Shown here piece by piece: positions 10,701-22,700 of a DNA stretch of 64,000 bases. The first letter of the stretch is position 1. Every line of letters starts with the position of its first letter. The DNA is from Meghimatium bilineatum (taxonomy: Eukaryota; Mollusca; Gastropoda; Stylommatophora; Philomycidae). Location of the stretch: the NCBI GenBank assembly GCA_034231615.1, contig CM067310.1, positions 6,866,010 to 6,930,009 of the forward strand. Direction: 5' to 3'. A program made the position numbers and the translations under genes. The notes beneath the pieces were generated by a model, which had not been told where the DNA came from, made no database searches, and saw nothing but the letters and a program-made list of their open reading frames with translations.

Positions 10701-13700
10701 GGCAAAGTGGAATATTTTAATATTTCGCACAAATTCAATCAATTTTAACAACTGAGATACATGGTAGGACAATTCTGTACTCCTAGCTCGGAAACTAGCA
10801 CCACACTGACACAGCTTCTAACATAGGGTCTTTTAAGATGTGCCAATGTTCGAGTTAATAGAATTGTTTTCTACATCATCTTCAGACGATGGTTAGGTTA
10901 CAGCACCACATGCTTCAATGAACTGTATGATTCACTTCCAAGCCATTTCATCAGCCTGTCAGGAGATATGTCAGATGTTTGTTTGTTTGTTTTGCGTTCG
11001 CTCCATTGTAACCATCACGGATATCGTGCGATTTCCGCCGGGAGCGTGATTACGTTGTGCCACCGTTATGCGCCTTGTAGGCCTAGCACATCCGATTTCG
11101 GCTACCCTTAGCCTGTGACAGCCTCTATATCTGTCTCCAGGCACGCGTAGTGGCGAGGTGTTCCACTGTCTATAAACTTGTCTCGTGTAATTGGGCATGC
11201 TGTGCCTGTGCCCATTGGGTACTGAACCGTTTCTCATCCGTGAGCCTGGTTCCTTAGGGGAAGAACTCAACAGAGGAGTTGGACCCTCGCCCTCATAGCC
11301 GAGGTGTCATTCACCGACATCGTGTACCCCTTGTCCAAGTTCGAGTCTCACACCTCGCGTTTGGGAGCAAGGCATTCTCGAGCTGAGCGTCCTTGTCCCA
11401 ATAGCGCCTGAGCCCATCAGGTACTGAACCCTTTCTCTCTTCAAGTGTATTTCCGGTGTAGGAAAACCTGACAGTAGAGTTGGGCCAGGGCTAAATCGTT
11501 GTCCCTTTTGTGCCTGAGCCCATCGGGTACGGAACCCTTGACAGTAGAGTTGGGCCAGGACAAACATCGTTGTCCCTTTTTTGCCTAATCCCACCGGGTA
11601 CAGAACCATTTCTCTTCGCGAGCATATTTCCGGTTTAGGAAGGCTCGACATTAGAGTTGGATTAGGTCTTCTTGCTTTACCAAACGCCAATGAATGGGTC
11701 TTGGACTGACTAGCTTCACTGTATGTCGACAGTGTCGCTATATGTGGTGATGCTGGTGGTGTCGGAGATATTGTCTGTCTCTTGTGCAGTCAAATCTCCA
11801 TCTGCTACCTCCACATTCTCGGACACGATCCCTAAATGATTTGGCCAGAATCAGCTCGAGCTGCTGTATTTCTGTTTCCAGGGTGCACCGCGTGGAGGTA
11901 CATTTGGGATCTTGGTTATCTGCTAACCCTGGGTCCGCCTAGAGCAATGAGTTCCCTTTGCACCCCAAGTCAGATGACTGTTAAGGCACTGGCTCCTGAG
12001 CTCAAAATATAAAACAAATCTGAACCATAACTCGACTGATTTACATCTCACTTTTCTTCTTATGCGTTCATTTTCTCAAACTCCCACTGGATCTCTCTTG
12101 TAACAGGACAATGGTTCAACTAGATTTCCAACAGGAAGTATTCAAGAAAATGGAAATGTGTTGTCACCGTTTTATTTGCGCCACTGGCCCGACACATCCA
12201 TCTTCGGCGGTACATTTCACTCATGTAATGTACAATTTAAAAAGGTTGCTAAACCCTGATTTAGATGATATACGGCTTACCTATCTATACTTCTAAAGCT
12301 GAGACTACCATCTTCATTCACAAATAGACCTGTTCGTCCAGCGTCTGCAAATGTTGATATAAAGGGCCCCAGTTGCTGAAATGCTGACATTCGTACCTAG
12401 GAGAAGTAGTTGGATATAATAATCAAGAACTAACACACCTCACAACTAACTTATAGATATCACATGCATATAACAATCAATAATCAAGAACTAACACTTT
12501 TAGATATCTCGCATGCATATAACAATCAATAATGAAGAACTAACACACCTCTCAACTAACTTATAGATATCACATGCATATAACAATCAATAATCAAGAA
12601 CTAACACTTTCAGATATCACATGTATATAACAATGTATGATCAAGAACTAACACACCTCACAACTAACTTATAGATGTCATCACATGCATATAACAATCA
12701 ATAATCAAGAAATAACACACCTCACAACTAACTCAGAATTATAGATATCACATGCATATAACAATCAATAATGAAGAACTAACACACCTCACAACTAACT
12801 TAAAGATGTAATCACATGCATATAACAATCAATAATCAAGAACTAACACTTTTAGATCTCATCACATGCATATAACAATCAATAATCAAGAACTAACACA
12901 CCTCACAAATATCATCAATTATAGATGTCTCATCACGTGCATATTTATGACTATTCTAGTCAGTTGGTCTCGAATTCTCAAATTAAGGCTTGTATTCTCA
13001 TCCATCCCTCAGGATTGCCAGCTGAGTGGCTTTGAGTATCGCTTTGTCATAACAGCGAGTGTTGTCGGAACGACGGCACAGACTAACCAAAATAGTTATG
13101 TCATGGCTGAAGCTCATGACTCCCAACTCTTCATGATGTGCAAAGATAGAATAGCCATAAAACATTTAGATTTTACAACCTCTGTGTAGGTAGGAAACAA
13201 CTTCGCAAAGCATTGCACACATCTGGGTATGAAATAACGCTTTAACCTTCACCACGCTTTGGTCAAGTGTGATTGACAAAAAAAAAAAGGTGGCGGCTCT
13301 TTACTGTTGTCGTGTGCACTCGCTCATTGAGACATTGTGCGAAATAGGCATACCACAGCCTAATCACAGCTTGTATATAGTTCTGGTCATGCGCAACTGA
13401 GGCCGGGACATTCCCACTTCCTAAATGATTGTTGTAAAGATGTCGAGGTGAAAGATACGCGTGTTATAACAATCTGACCACATCTGTATACCGGTACGAT
13501 GCCATGATGGTTGAACGTTTTTATAGACCTTTCTTTCATCGTATTTAGAATAAAATAACATTAAATCATGGCTTGAATCATGAATTATTTAGTTTCACAG
13601 CAGTGAATATACAGAATGTTGTGTTGGTTTGGGGACTTGGTTGGTTGGTTGCTGATCGAGCGGTCCAAAAATTATCACATTTTCAAAACAGTCACCATCA

Positions 13701-16700
13701 ATAATGCAAATTTTCAAAAAAGAATCCGGTGGCAGGGAGACGTTTCGTATTTTTTAATCTGGCTTGCTAAAGGTTAATGAAATCAAAACTATTGTACATA
13801 GCAAGGTTCTAACAATACAGTACAATAGTTAGAACCTTCTGAGGATTAAAACAGTAATGACAAGATACTACATACCCATCTAGATTCATCACACAGGAGG
13901 TTGACAAAGAGATTAGCCAGTTCAATGCGTCTGGTCTCAAGAGAGCATGCACATGAAACACTCATAAAACATTCAGCACATGCCTTCCGGACACCCCAAA
14001 TTCCATCCTCACAGAGGTAGAAGAACTTGGGTAACTGGAAAAAGAGATAATACACTTAGAGCATTACATTGAGAAATTCTATTTAATTTTTCAGGCAAAT
14101 TTCTCACAGAACATATAAATATAGACACACAAATTTCTCAACAGAACATATATAAATATACACACAAATTTCATACAGAACTTATATAACCACACTAATT
14201 TCACTTATTCTAGATTGCAATCCATCTCACGCTGTAACATTAGCTTTTATTTGTAAGATTTCTATATCTTTATACTCCCTGAAAGTTAAGCCCTGGAGAA
14301 CCAGCTATAATGTCAGTCTGCACAACAGGCCAAAATGGTATGTGTGATAAAACTAGTATTATATATCCTTCAAACACGGTTTATCTGGCCATTATCGAAG
14401 ATAAAATGGTGACAATGCATTTCCATTCTCTGGACTACATCCTGCTGGAAATCTAGGATCATAGTCCTGTTATAGGAAAGTTCCAGCGGGAGTTTGGAAA
14501 TGATCGAAGTATTGTTTAAATATGGTGTCGTGTGTGGTTTCTATGACCCGAATGAGGAGAGAATATACACACTGTGACCTGCCATGAATGTCAGACTGAG
14601 GAAGGGGTGTGTGTCCAATTACATAATTGAAGTGACCAACGATAGGCGATACTGAAGTTAGATGTGTCGGTTGAAAGTTGAAAGGTGCAGATATCGCAGC
14701 TAAAGGTTTAAACCATAAAAAAACAGTCCTTGTGTCGCCTGCCCAAAAGGGGAGAAGAGGAAAAGGGGCATTGTTACAAAATACACATTTTACAGACAAC
14801 TAGCTTTGCAGTTGTCTGCTCATCCTACAGTGGGTCCAAATGATGCAGAAGACATGCTGAAATTGGATGTGTCAGGTCAAAAGACTATTTCAGTCATGCT
14901 GTCAATCATGACAGAACATTCGATTCTCCATCCTGCTAGTATACAGGAACAATGAAGCTTTGGCCAAATATTAATTGCCAATACATTCTGTACTGGCCCA
15001 CCAGGATTATATAAAAGCCATATTAAAAGAATTTGGTCCAGTTCTACAAAATATTTATGCAATAACAGACAATTTGCTACATAAAGCATGAGTAAAATTT
15101 CGGATTTTATTTTAGGGAAATGTTTTAAAAGGAGCTTGGCACCTTCAACCCTTAAAAAAGCCATTATGGTTAGTGAGAAATACAAGAACTCGGACATGTA
15201 CAAATAGTACATTACACTTCACTTACCAGTACTTCTTCACAATTCTTGACACCAACTACGCTTGCAACCTCGCCAAAATTCGCTGCACACACCTACAAAA
15301 TGACATTTGTATCTTTAAAAGAATGTTAAATTGATCAAAAATTCTACAAATGTTTTATTTAAGCTATTATACTATTGATGTTAACTCTCCCTACATTTCA
15401 GGCACTGTGGAACCAATCTCAAAACCAAAGGCTCGCCCTTGATGGCAAACATGGGAGGACAAGTACACCCATCTCATGATCAACAGCTGGCTTTTGGTAG
15501 TGATTGTGGAGGACAAGTTACTGGATTTCCATTCTTGTCATTATAAAGTCTTTCTATCTTGGGGACATTGCTACGCTACTGTGCCATAGGAAAAGTATTA
15601 CCACACCTTCAGAGGCAAATAGCTCATGTCTTGAATGACTAATTCCCTCAATCACCACTATGAACATATCCCCACATTTCCTTTCCAGATACTGGAGCTG
15701 AAATGGTTGTATTCACTGACAATAGTCTGTGTTACCTGATGTTAAAACGGCAGCACACTGCTGCGAATGTTTATAAGAGGCAAAGAGGGAGACACAGATA
15801 CTGCATGCTATAATCACACTGCCGTATCGCTCTTTGGGAATTATGATTGATTAGTTCTTATTTCCTGTATGCAATGGGGTTGTTTCATCAGAACTTTATA
15901 CCATACCCAGAAGTCGAGGGGAGGGGAGGTGTTCCTAACTTTGGAACGTGCAGTTGGGAGCAGTGGGCTGCGACCTGCCAAACATTCCCTACCCATATCT
16001 GCCAGGTTCACTTCTAGAAACACAGCATTTCAAACCCTGATCCTGGCCATTGAAAATGAATCTTCATCCACACTAGTCTCTGGTGCTATTATCTCTTGGT
16101 TTCGCTTGTCCTAGAGTTGGTGCCTTCTGCATCAGTATCTTTGCATTAACCCAAAAATTGCTCCTCTCCAGCCTGCTTCTGCCATAGTCATTTATTCTTT
16201 GGTGTATAGGATTGTTCAGGGGTCTTGTATTTTTCTGCTTGTTGAACTACTTTCATGACTTCTATCTTCCAATGACTGAAAGTCAGGTATTGTTTCTAAT
16301 GTATTTATGGGTGTAGATTTCAGATGTGTAGCTTGATTATGGGTTTTGTTTATTTTGTTGAATTATGTTTTAGGGTTAGGGTTAGCTGAACAGCTCATGT
16401 TCAAAAGTTACTATCATCTCTATCGCCTCAACTTTTCCAAAGTTTAGACCTAGCCGATAAAGTGTCGCTGACATGTTTCTATTACGTTCAGTATATATTA
16501 ACACAGATTGGTGATGAAATGAAATCTGAATAGCATTGGTATTTTCATTTAGAGGCACTCTCACAAATACATTGAAGTTTACATAAGCATTAGGCCTAGT
16601 CGCCCATGTTGCCCGACCTGAATGGGAAGCAAAGAATAACAACACTATTTACCTTCCATGTATGTCATAAGAGGCCATTAACTCTTTATATCCACCGAGC

Positions 16701-19700
16701 CGCTAATATCTACATTTTGGAGACCCGCTATGCCGAAAAGCCGCTCAAATCTACATTTTAATATGAATTTACTATAGTGTTCGGCATAGCAGGAAAACCG
16801 CACGGAGACAAAGAGCTAAGGAGTTATGGGAGTTGGCAGCCCCATCCCATATATTGTCAACATGACCCTAAACCATGCTAGTCGGATGTGTCAAACACAA
16901 ATGGAGCATATATCGCATCATTCTAAACCATGACAACATATCCCGTTCTCTGTCCTGCTAATCTGCAGAAGTTTGAGAATGAACATAGAAGATAGGCCTA
17001 GCTGGTAACATGAGTTTGATTGTGTATCATGTGTTTTGACAGAGTGTTATATGAAGATGTTAGTTGTGAAATATCCGATGTATTATAAGCCTAGGTATTT
17101 AGCAGCATTTTATCCTGGCTTGAATATATCAGGCATGAAAAAAGCAAGTTATGTTTTTAAGGGGGTTAAATTATTTTTTTATCTTTACCAATTTCAGATA
17201 CACATGTCCCCATCAAGGCCAGCACCGTGCAGTGGTGATGGGGCTTAGTTCAGCCATCAGGGGCTGGAAACTAAGACTGGTCGGGCAGTCCCATAGTCCT
17301 GCCCAAGTAAGCAGTGTGCTGAAGATGGAGTCATCCAGCCAAAAGATAATCAGGATGCCACGCACAAAACACAGAACTCTATGGGACACTGTATGAACTA
17401 CACAAGACTGAGTTTTATTAAGGAGACAGAATTACAGATATAGACATGTTTCAAGTGAACGAAAGAAGAAGATACACATGTACCAACAAAATTTACATTC
17501 CATAACCTTATATTTTCACACAAAAATTATACAGAAACGCCCCAAAAACAGAAAGTTATTGCGTTTCTCAAATACACTCCATAACTAACAGTTAACTGCA
17601 AAAAATGAATGTGGTAGCAGGGGAAAATCTCTCATTATTAATGCAGTGTTAAAGATTAATATTTCACAACCCTGGCAAAAAATTGAAATTTCATTCAGAT
17701 CCATTAATAACAAGTTACCTTTCTCACGTGAAACAAGGGATCTGTACACATTTCACTGAACCTTGGCAGAAGAAGTCTCTCTGTAATGTCTTTTCCTAGT
17801 AGTAAGGCCATTTTGCTCATTAACTGAAAAAGGAGAAAGCTTTATAACTCATATCCACACATACAGATGTCAACGCTGGTGGTTTGCAAATATATTCACT
17901 AAATAGACTGCCCTGTTGCAAGAATGGCATGGACTTCTAGATCAGGGTGCAAAGAACATGGCCACTGTCTTCTTTTCAGGCATGTCGTAGGAGGCGACTG
18001 ATGGGTCAACAAAGTTGACATGGTTTGACAATAGTTGGCCCAGAAGTGTGTGCTGTGCACTTTTGACTGGACATGGTAAATCCTGGTATATCTACATGGA
18101 CAAAACATGCATCCAAAAACTCCCACCTAAAGACATAGGAGCTGGGTGTCGCATTAGGTACGCAATTGAGAGCCTGTAATTTTGTCAGAAAGACTACAGT
18201 ATGTATTTGTATACTCAGCTCTATATCTCCCCTCAGCTCTATCTTCGAGTAAGGTTGTTTTTTTCACATGCAATGTTGTTGATTAGTTGCTGATCCAGCA
18301 GCCGATACCGTTCAATATGTGCATGTGTGATCTCTTGTATTCTATTCTATAAGATGTTTAATTCATCTGGCCTCAGAGTGAGAAGCATTTTCTGACATCC
18401 AGAACAGACATTCAAAAAGGTGGTGGTCAACATATTCAGTTATTGCATGGAGTGTGCTGTGGCTGTATTATGTTATGGGGATTATTAATATGAACATGTG
18501 TGCGAAATCAGAATATAATACTTGAGTCCCTTCCCAGAGGGTCAATGTTTTTGGACTGATCATATAACTTGTAGATATCTCTCAGTGACACATCTGTTCA
18601 GATTTTAATCTTATTTTATGTGTGCTATGTATATGATTGTTCATCTTGCTTCATTCCGTGCTAGTCTATCCTGTCATTGAGGTAGGAATCCACTTAATAA
18701 CATACTTATAACATTGACAAACAAAATATTTGGACGTATAAAATGGCCACATTTAAAGACATTACTTGAAGGTAGATAGGGGCCAGAGGTAGTCGAGAGA
18801 TGCAAGCAGAAGGACAATGAGATATACAGGTTAGTCTAAGAGTGCACCAAGGCATGAGACATGATGGAAGTCGGTTGCAACCAAACTTTCATGCGGCTAC
18901 AGCACCTGATAGTTATATCTGCTTAGCTTATCCACTAACGACTATTATCATCGACCACATTATCTCCCAGTTATTACACCTTTCAGATACCAGGTTTCTG
19001 GAAATGCAACTTGATAGCACATTTCGACTCTTGCATGAATTGTGATAGCACATTTCGACTCTTGCATGAATTGTGGAGTAATGTTAAATGTACATGGAAC
19101 CACTTGTTTGAGTACAAATTTCAACTAGTCATCCATGGTCGACCCCGCTGTTCTTCACAACATGAAGAGGACTAAAGCTTTTCTCTACTCAAAATGACAA
19201 TCAATCAATCAATCAATAAAACCCATAACCCTTCAGGGTCGTAGGGGTACCACATTGGAAGCTTCAGCACACAGAGTCCTCCAGCGAATTCTATCCTCAG
19301 CGATGCGGATGAGTGTGGATATATCTAGCCCTGTCCATTCCTTGATGTCTGTCCATGTCTTTATTTGTCCTCCTCTGCTTCTTCCACCCTCGACAGTTCC
19401 CTGCAGTATTGTTTTTGACAAGGAATCGTGCCTGCATACATGTCTGAACCATGCTAGTTTTCGTCGTTTCACTATTGAAAGCAATGGCTACTGGACACCT
19501 GCACACATCTCTACTTTATTTCTTACGTACACATTGGTCTTATGTTCCCTATAGGAAATTCGTAGAATTCTTCTGCTGCATTTATACTCGAAAGCCTGTA
19601 ATCTTCTCTCCATGTCCGCAGTGAGTGTCCAACTCTCACAACCATACAACACAACGGAAAGCACCAGCGACCTATACAGTTTGATTTTCACTCCAACACT

Positions 19701-22700
19701 GATGTTGCTTTTCCAAATCACAGTTAGCCTTGACAAGGACGCTAAAGCCATCCCCAGCCTTATTTTTAGTTCTAATGACATAACCAACTGAGAAAGAAGC
19801 TCCTATTTTCCAAAAATTGTGGACATATCCCTTACATAAAATTGTACGCTTTTATAACTTAGTATTAGGCCTGAATATTTTGAGTCTCAGTTTGTTATAC
19901 AAACAAATGTGGCGTTGGTTGACAGCTATGTACATTGAGATCTGCAGGCTGTGTTGGTTGAGTTATATCCATGAGTTTGCACGTTGTGTTTGATTTGCAT
20001 GTTGTGGTGGCATAACATGAGATCTGCAGGTAATGTTGACAGCCATCAACATGAGTTTTGCAGGTATTGTTGACAGACGGCTATCAACATGAGATTTACA
20101 GGTTGTGATGACCGAAAACCATGAACAGTTTTGTCAGTTGTGTTGAGTCACCAGTACAAATGTGGATAATAAGTTTTCAAAATACATGGTAAACTTGCGG
20201 GATGTATAGGCGACCATAGCTACCGACATCATTACGGCCCGTAAGCGTCTCCATTGACCCCCGTTTCGATGCCGATTCATCAGTACGGAATCACAGAAAG
20301 TTTAAGCTATCGCATAGATTTCCTGCCACACAAAGCTAGGAATATATATCAGTCTATAGGTCAAATTTCTTTACACATTACGATTGTAAGCAAGTAGAAT
20401 GCTTGCTGATTTTGTCAACAAATTTCTGGAACAACTATGTACATTTTCGACGCCATATTTTACTATCAAAGTAATAACATGTTTTATTGTTCAATTATAA
20501 GAATGTCGGTTTATTCATGATAAAACACAAAAACAATATGTAGCTCTCGGAATTTAAAATAAAAATGCATGTCCGGCTAGGTCTACTTTGGTTTCTTGAT
20601 AACAGGAAAAAAACATGGCAGATCACTCCAAAATAGTGTTTTTTAAAACTTACATTACTGCATGTTTTCTCTTAAGAGGTGCAGGGAGGTTGTTACAGCT
20701 GTGGAAATAAAGGCTGCTTTGCCAAAGCTGTCACCGCGACGCGTACAGGAAGAATTCTTTATTGCATCTCCGAAAGATAAAAGCCCTCGTCCCAACAAGA
20801 GGCCGGTGTTCTAACCGTACGGCCACACGCCCCACTCCAAAATGGTTAGACGTTTAACATCAATATAGGGACAAGTATCCTTTGTATCCCATCAAAAATG
20901 TTTATGGAATGGATAAAAACGATCCCCTATCGAATGCTTATATGTATTAAGATATATTTATTCTATATGCGATTTTTTTAAAATTACTTTCCAGTCACAA
21001 ACTTGTTATGTGGGTCAAGGTGTCAACTTTAGAAAACTTGCACCATTTAAAGAACAGCCTGCACATGTCCAACATTCAAGTCAGAGACACCAAACAGCAA
21101 TATGTTACAACAATAAGAAAATGATGGACACACACATACATATTTCCCATGCTAGATTTCCTGATCATGTCTTGTGATATGCATAACATACACATACCAG
21201 ACTCCTAACAAACATTTCCTACATACAGATGATTGCATTCAAAATTAAATAAGTGATACAGGAATAAGTGAGTAAGTCATTAAATGTGTTTTTGTGCCAT
21301 TATATTGTCTATTGTCTTTTCCCAGGTGGTTTCCCGTCCACTCTTGCCGTTAAGTGTAGGGGTGATTAGAGCTCGGGCTTGTGTTCTAAAGCCAGATGTA
21401 TGGCCTCGACTGTCTCTGTTCGTGTCTGTTCAGGATGTCCCTAACGTTTTGTATCCATCTTTTCTGTGGTCTTCCTCTGGCTTTATACCCTGATCTCATT
21501 TGGTTATATGCCTGTGCTGGCAACTTTTCGTGTTCCTTTATCATGCGGCTAAACCACTTGATCTGTTCTCTCTATGTAATCTGTACACTGTATTATACCT
21601 ATTTTTTCCCTGATATCTTTATTTCGTAATCTATCAAGCATGGCAACCCCAGCGACTTTCTTCAAGCATTTTATCTCGCATGTCACTATCTTTATGTAAT
21701 GTGAGGATGAAAAGAGACCCGTTTTGGCACTGGTAACAGTGTTGGTAGGAATATACTGTAAATCATTTGTCTTTTAACTCCCATCTCGATATTGGGATGA
21801 AGAAGTAGTGGTGACGGTATGTTACTGCGTTTGCCGTTATAGCACACAAATACAAACACGTATGTAATGTGTACAAAGTTCTCACTTCCTGCAGTCTTTA
21901 GACAAACTGAATCAGCATAAGTGGGGGGAAAAAATGACTAAACATCACATAGACAAGACAACACAGCACTATCAGAGACAAGACAACACAGCACTATCAG
22001 AGACAAGACAAAACACACAGCACAATCGACAAGACAACACACATAGCACGACTACTTCCATCTGCAGCTAGTAGGTATCCCTGTCATCAAAGCTGGCTGT
22101 GATATGTGCAAGTTTCACCACATCACAACAACATTGATGCCAGGGTAGCCTGGCCTTGACCGCGTCAATTCAGGCCTGGAATCCCATTCTTGGTTCAATT
22201 AACATGTTCACATCACAAACATTTGGACAATTAAACACATCAAAGGAAAACTGCAGCACTGCTAAATTTGTCCTTGTTGCAGTCTCAAAACTAAGCTCAT
22301 CAAAGCTGACTGTGATATGTTATAAATCATCACATCACAATCACTATGATGCCTTAGGTATGGACAATTCATCCTGTATAAGCTGACAATTATCACATAT
22401 ACCAAAAGAATAAATTGCAGATGAAATATATCTTCAATGACAAGCAGCTCCTGAGTGTCTTTCCCCTGACCCAATACCATGTGTCCTCTGTGTTCGATCG
22501 CAAAACTGATACCAGGATCTAGTCCAGAGAATCAAATCAATTGTGACTTGATTTACAGATTAGTTGTAATATCTTCACAATTTCAGCCCAACACTTCATA
22601 CTTTAACATGGCTTCTGTGTCATTTTGAACCTGTATATGATAGTTATAGAGGAAGTATGGTTGTCTTACAGACATCCAGCATTTATCTAATATGTACAAC

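Noticed and set aside
11307-11690. 127-codon minus frame as a protein with internal repeats
   Set aside because: The repeat is the 110-bp internal duplication of family E; the frame is not kept in the 62322-63720 copy.
15869-16114. 81-codon frame in intron 7
   Set aside because: No homology recognised, no splice context; the antisense strand is also open, which suggests chance.
16369-16386. TTAGGG repeats here and at about 23922-23935
   Set aside because: Only two units each; too short to be an interstitial telomere and expected by chance or from minor repeat ends.
19988-20135. Direct repeats considered as a regulatory element cluster
   Set aside because: Period and sequence drift fit an old decayed minisatellite; no known binding motif.
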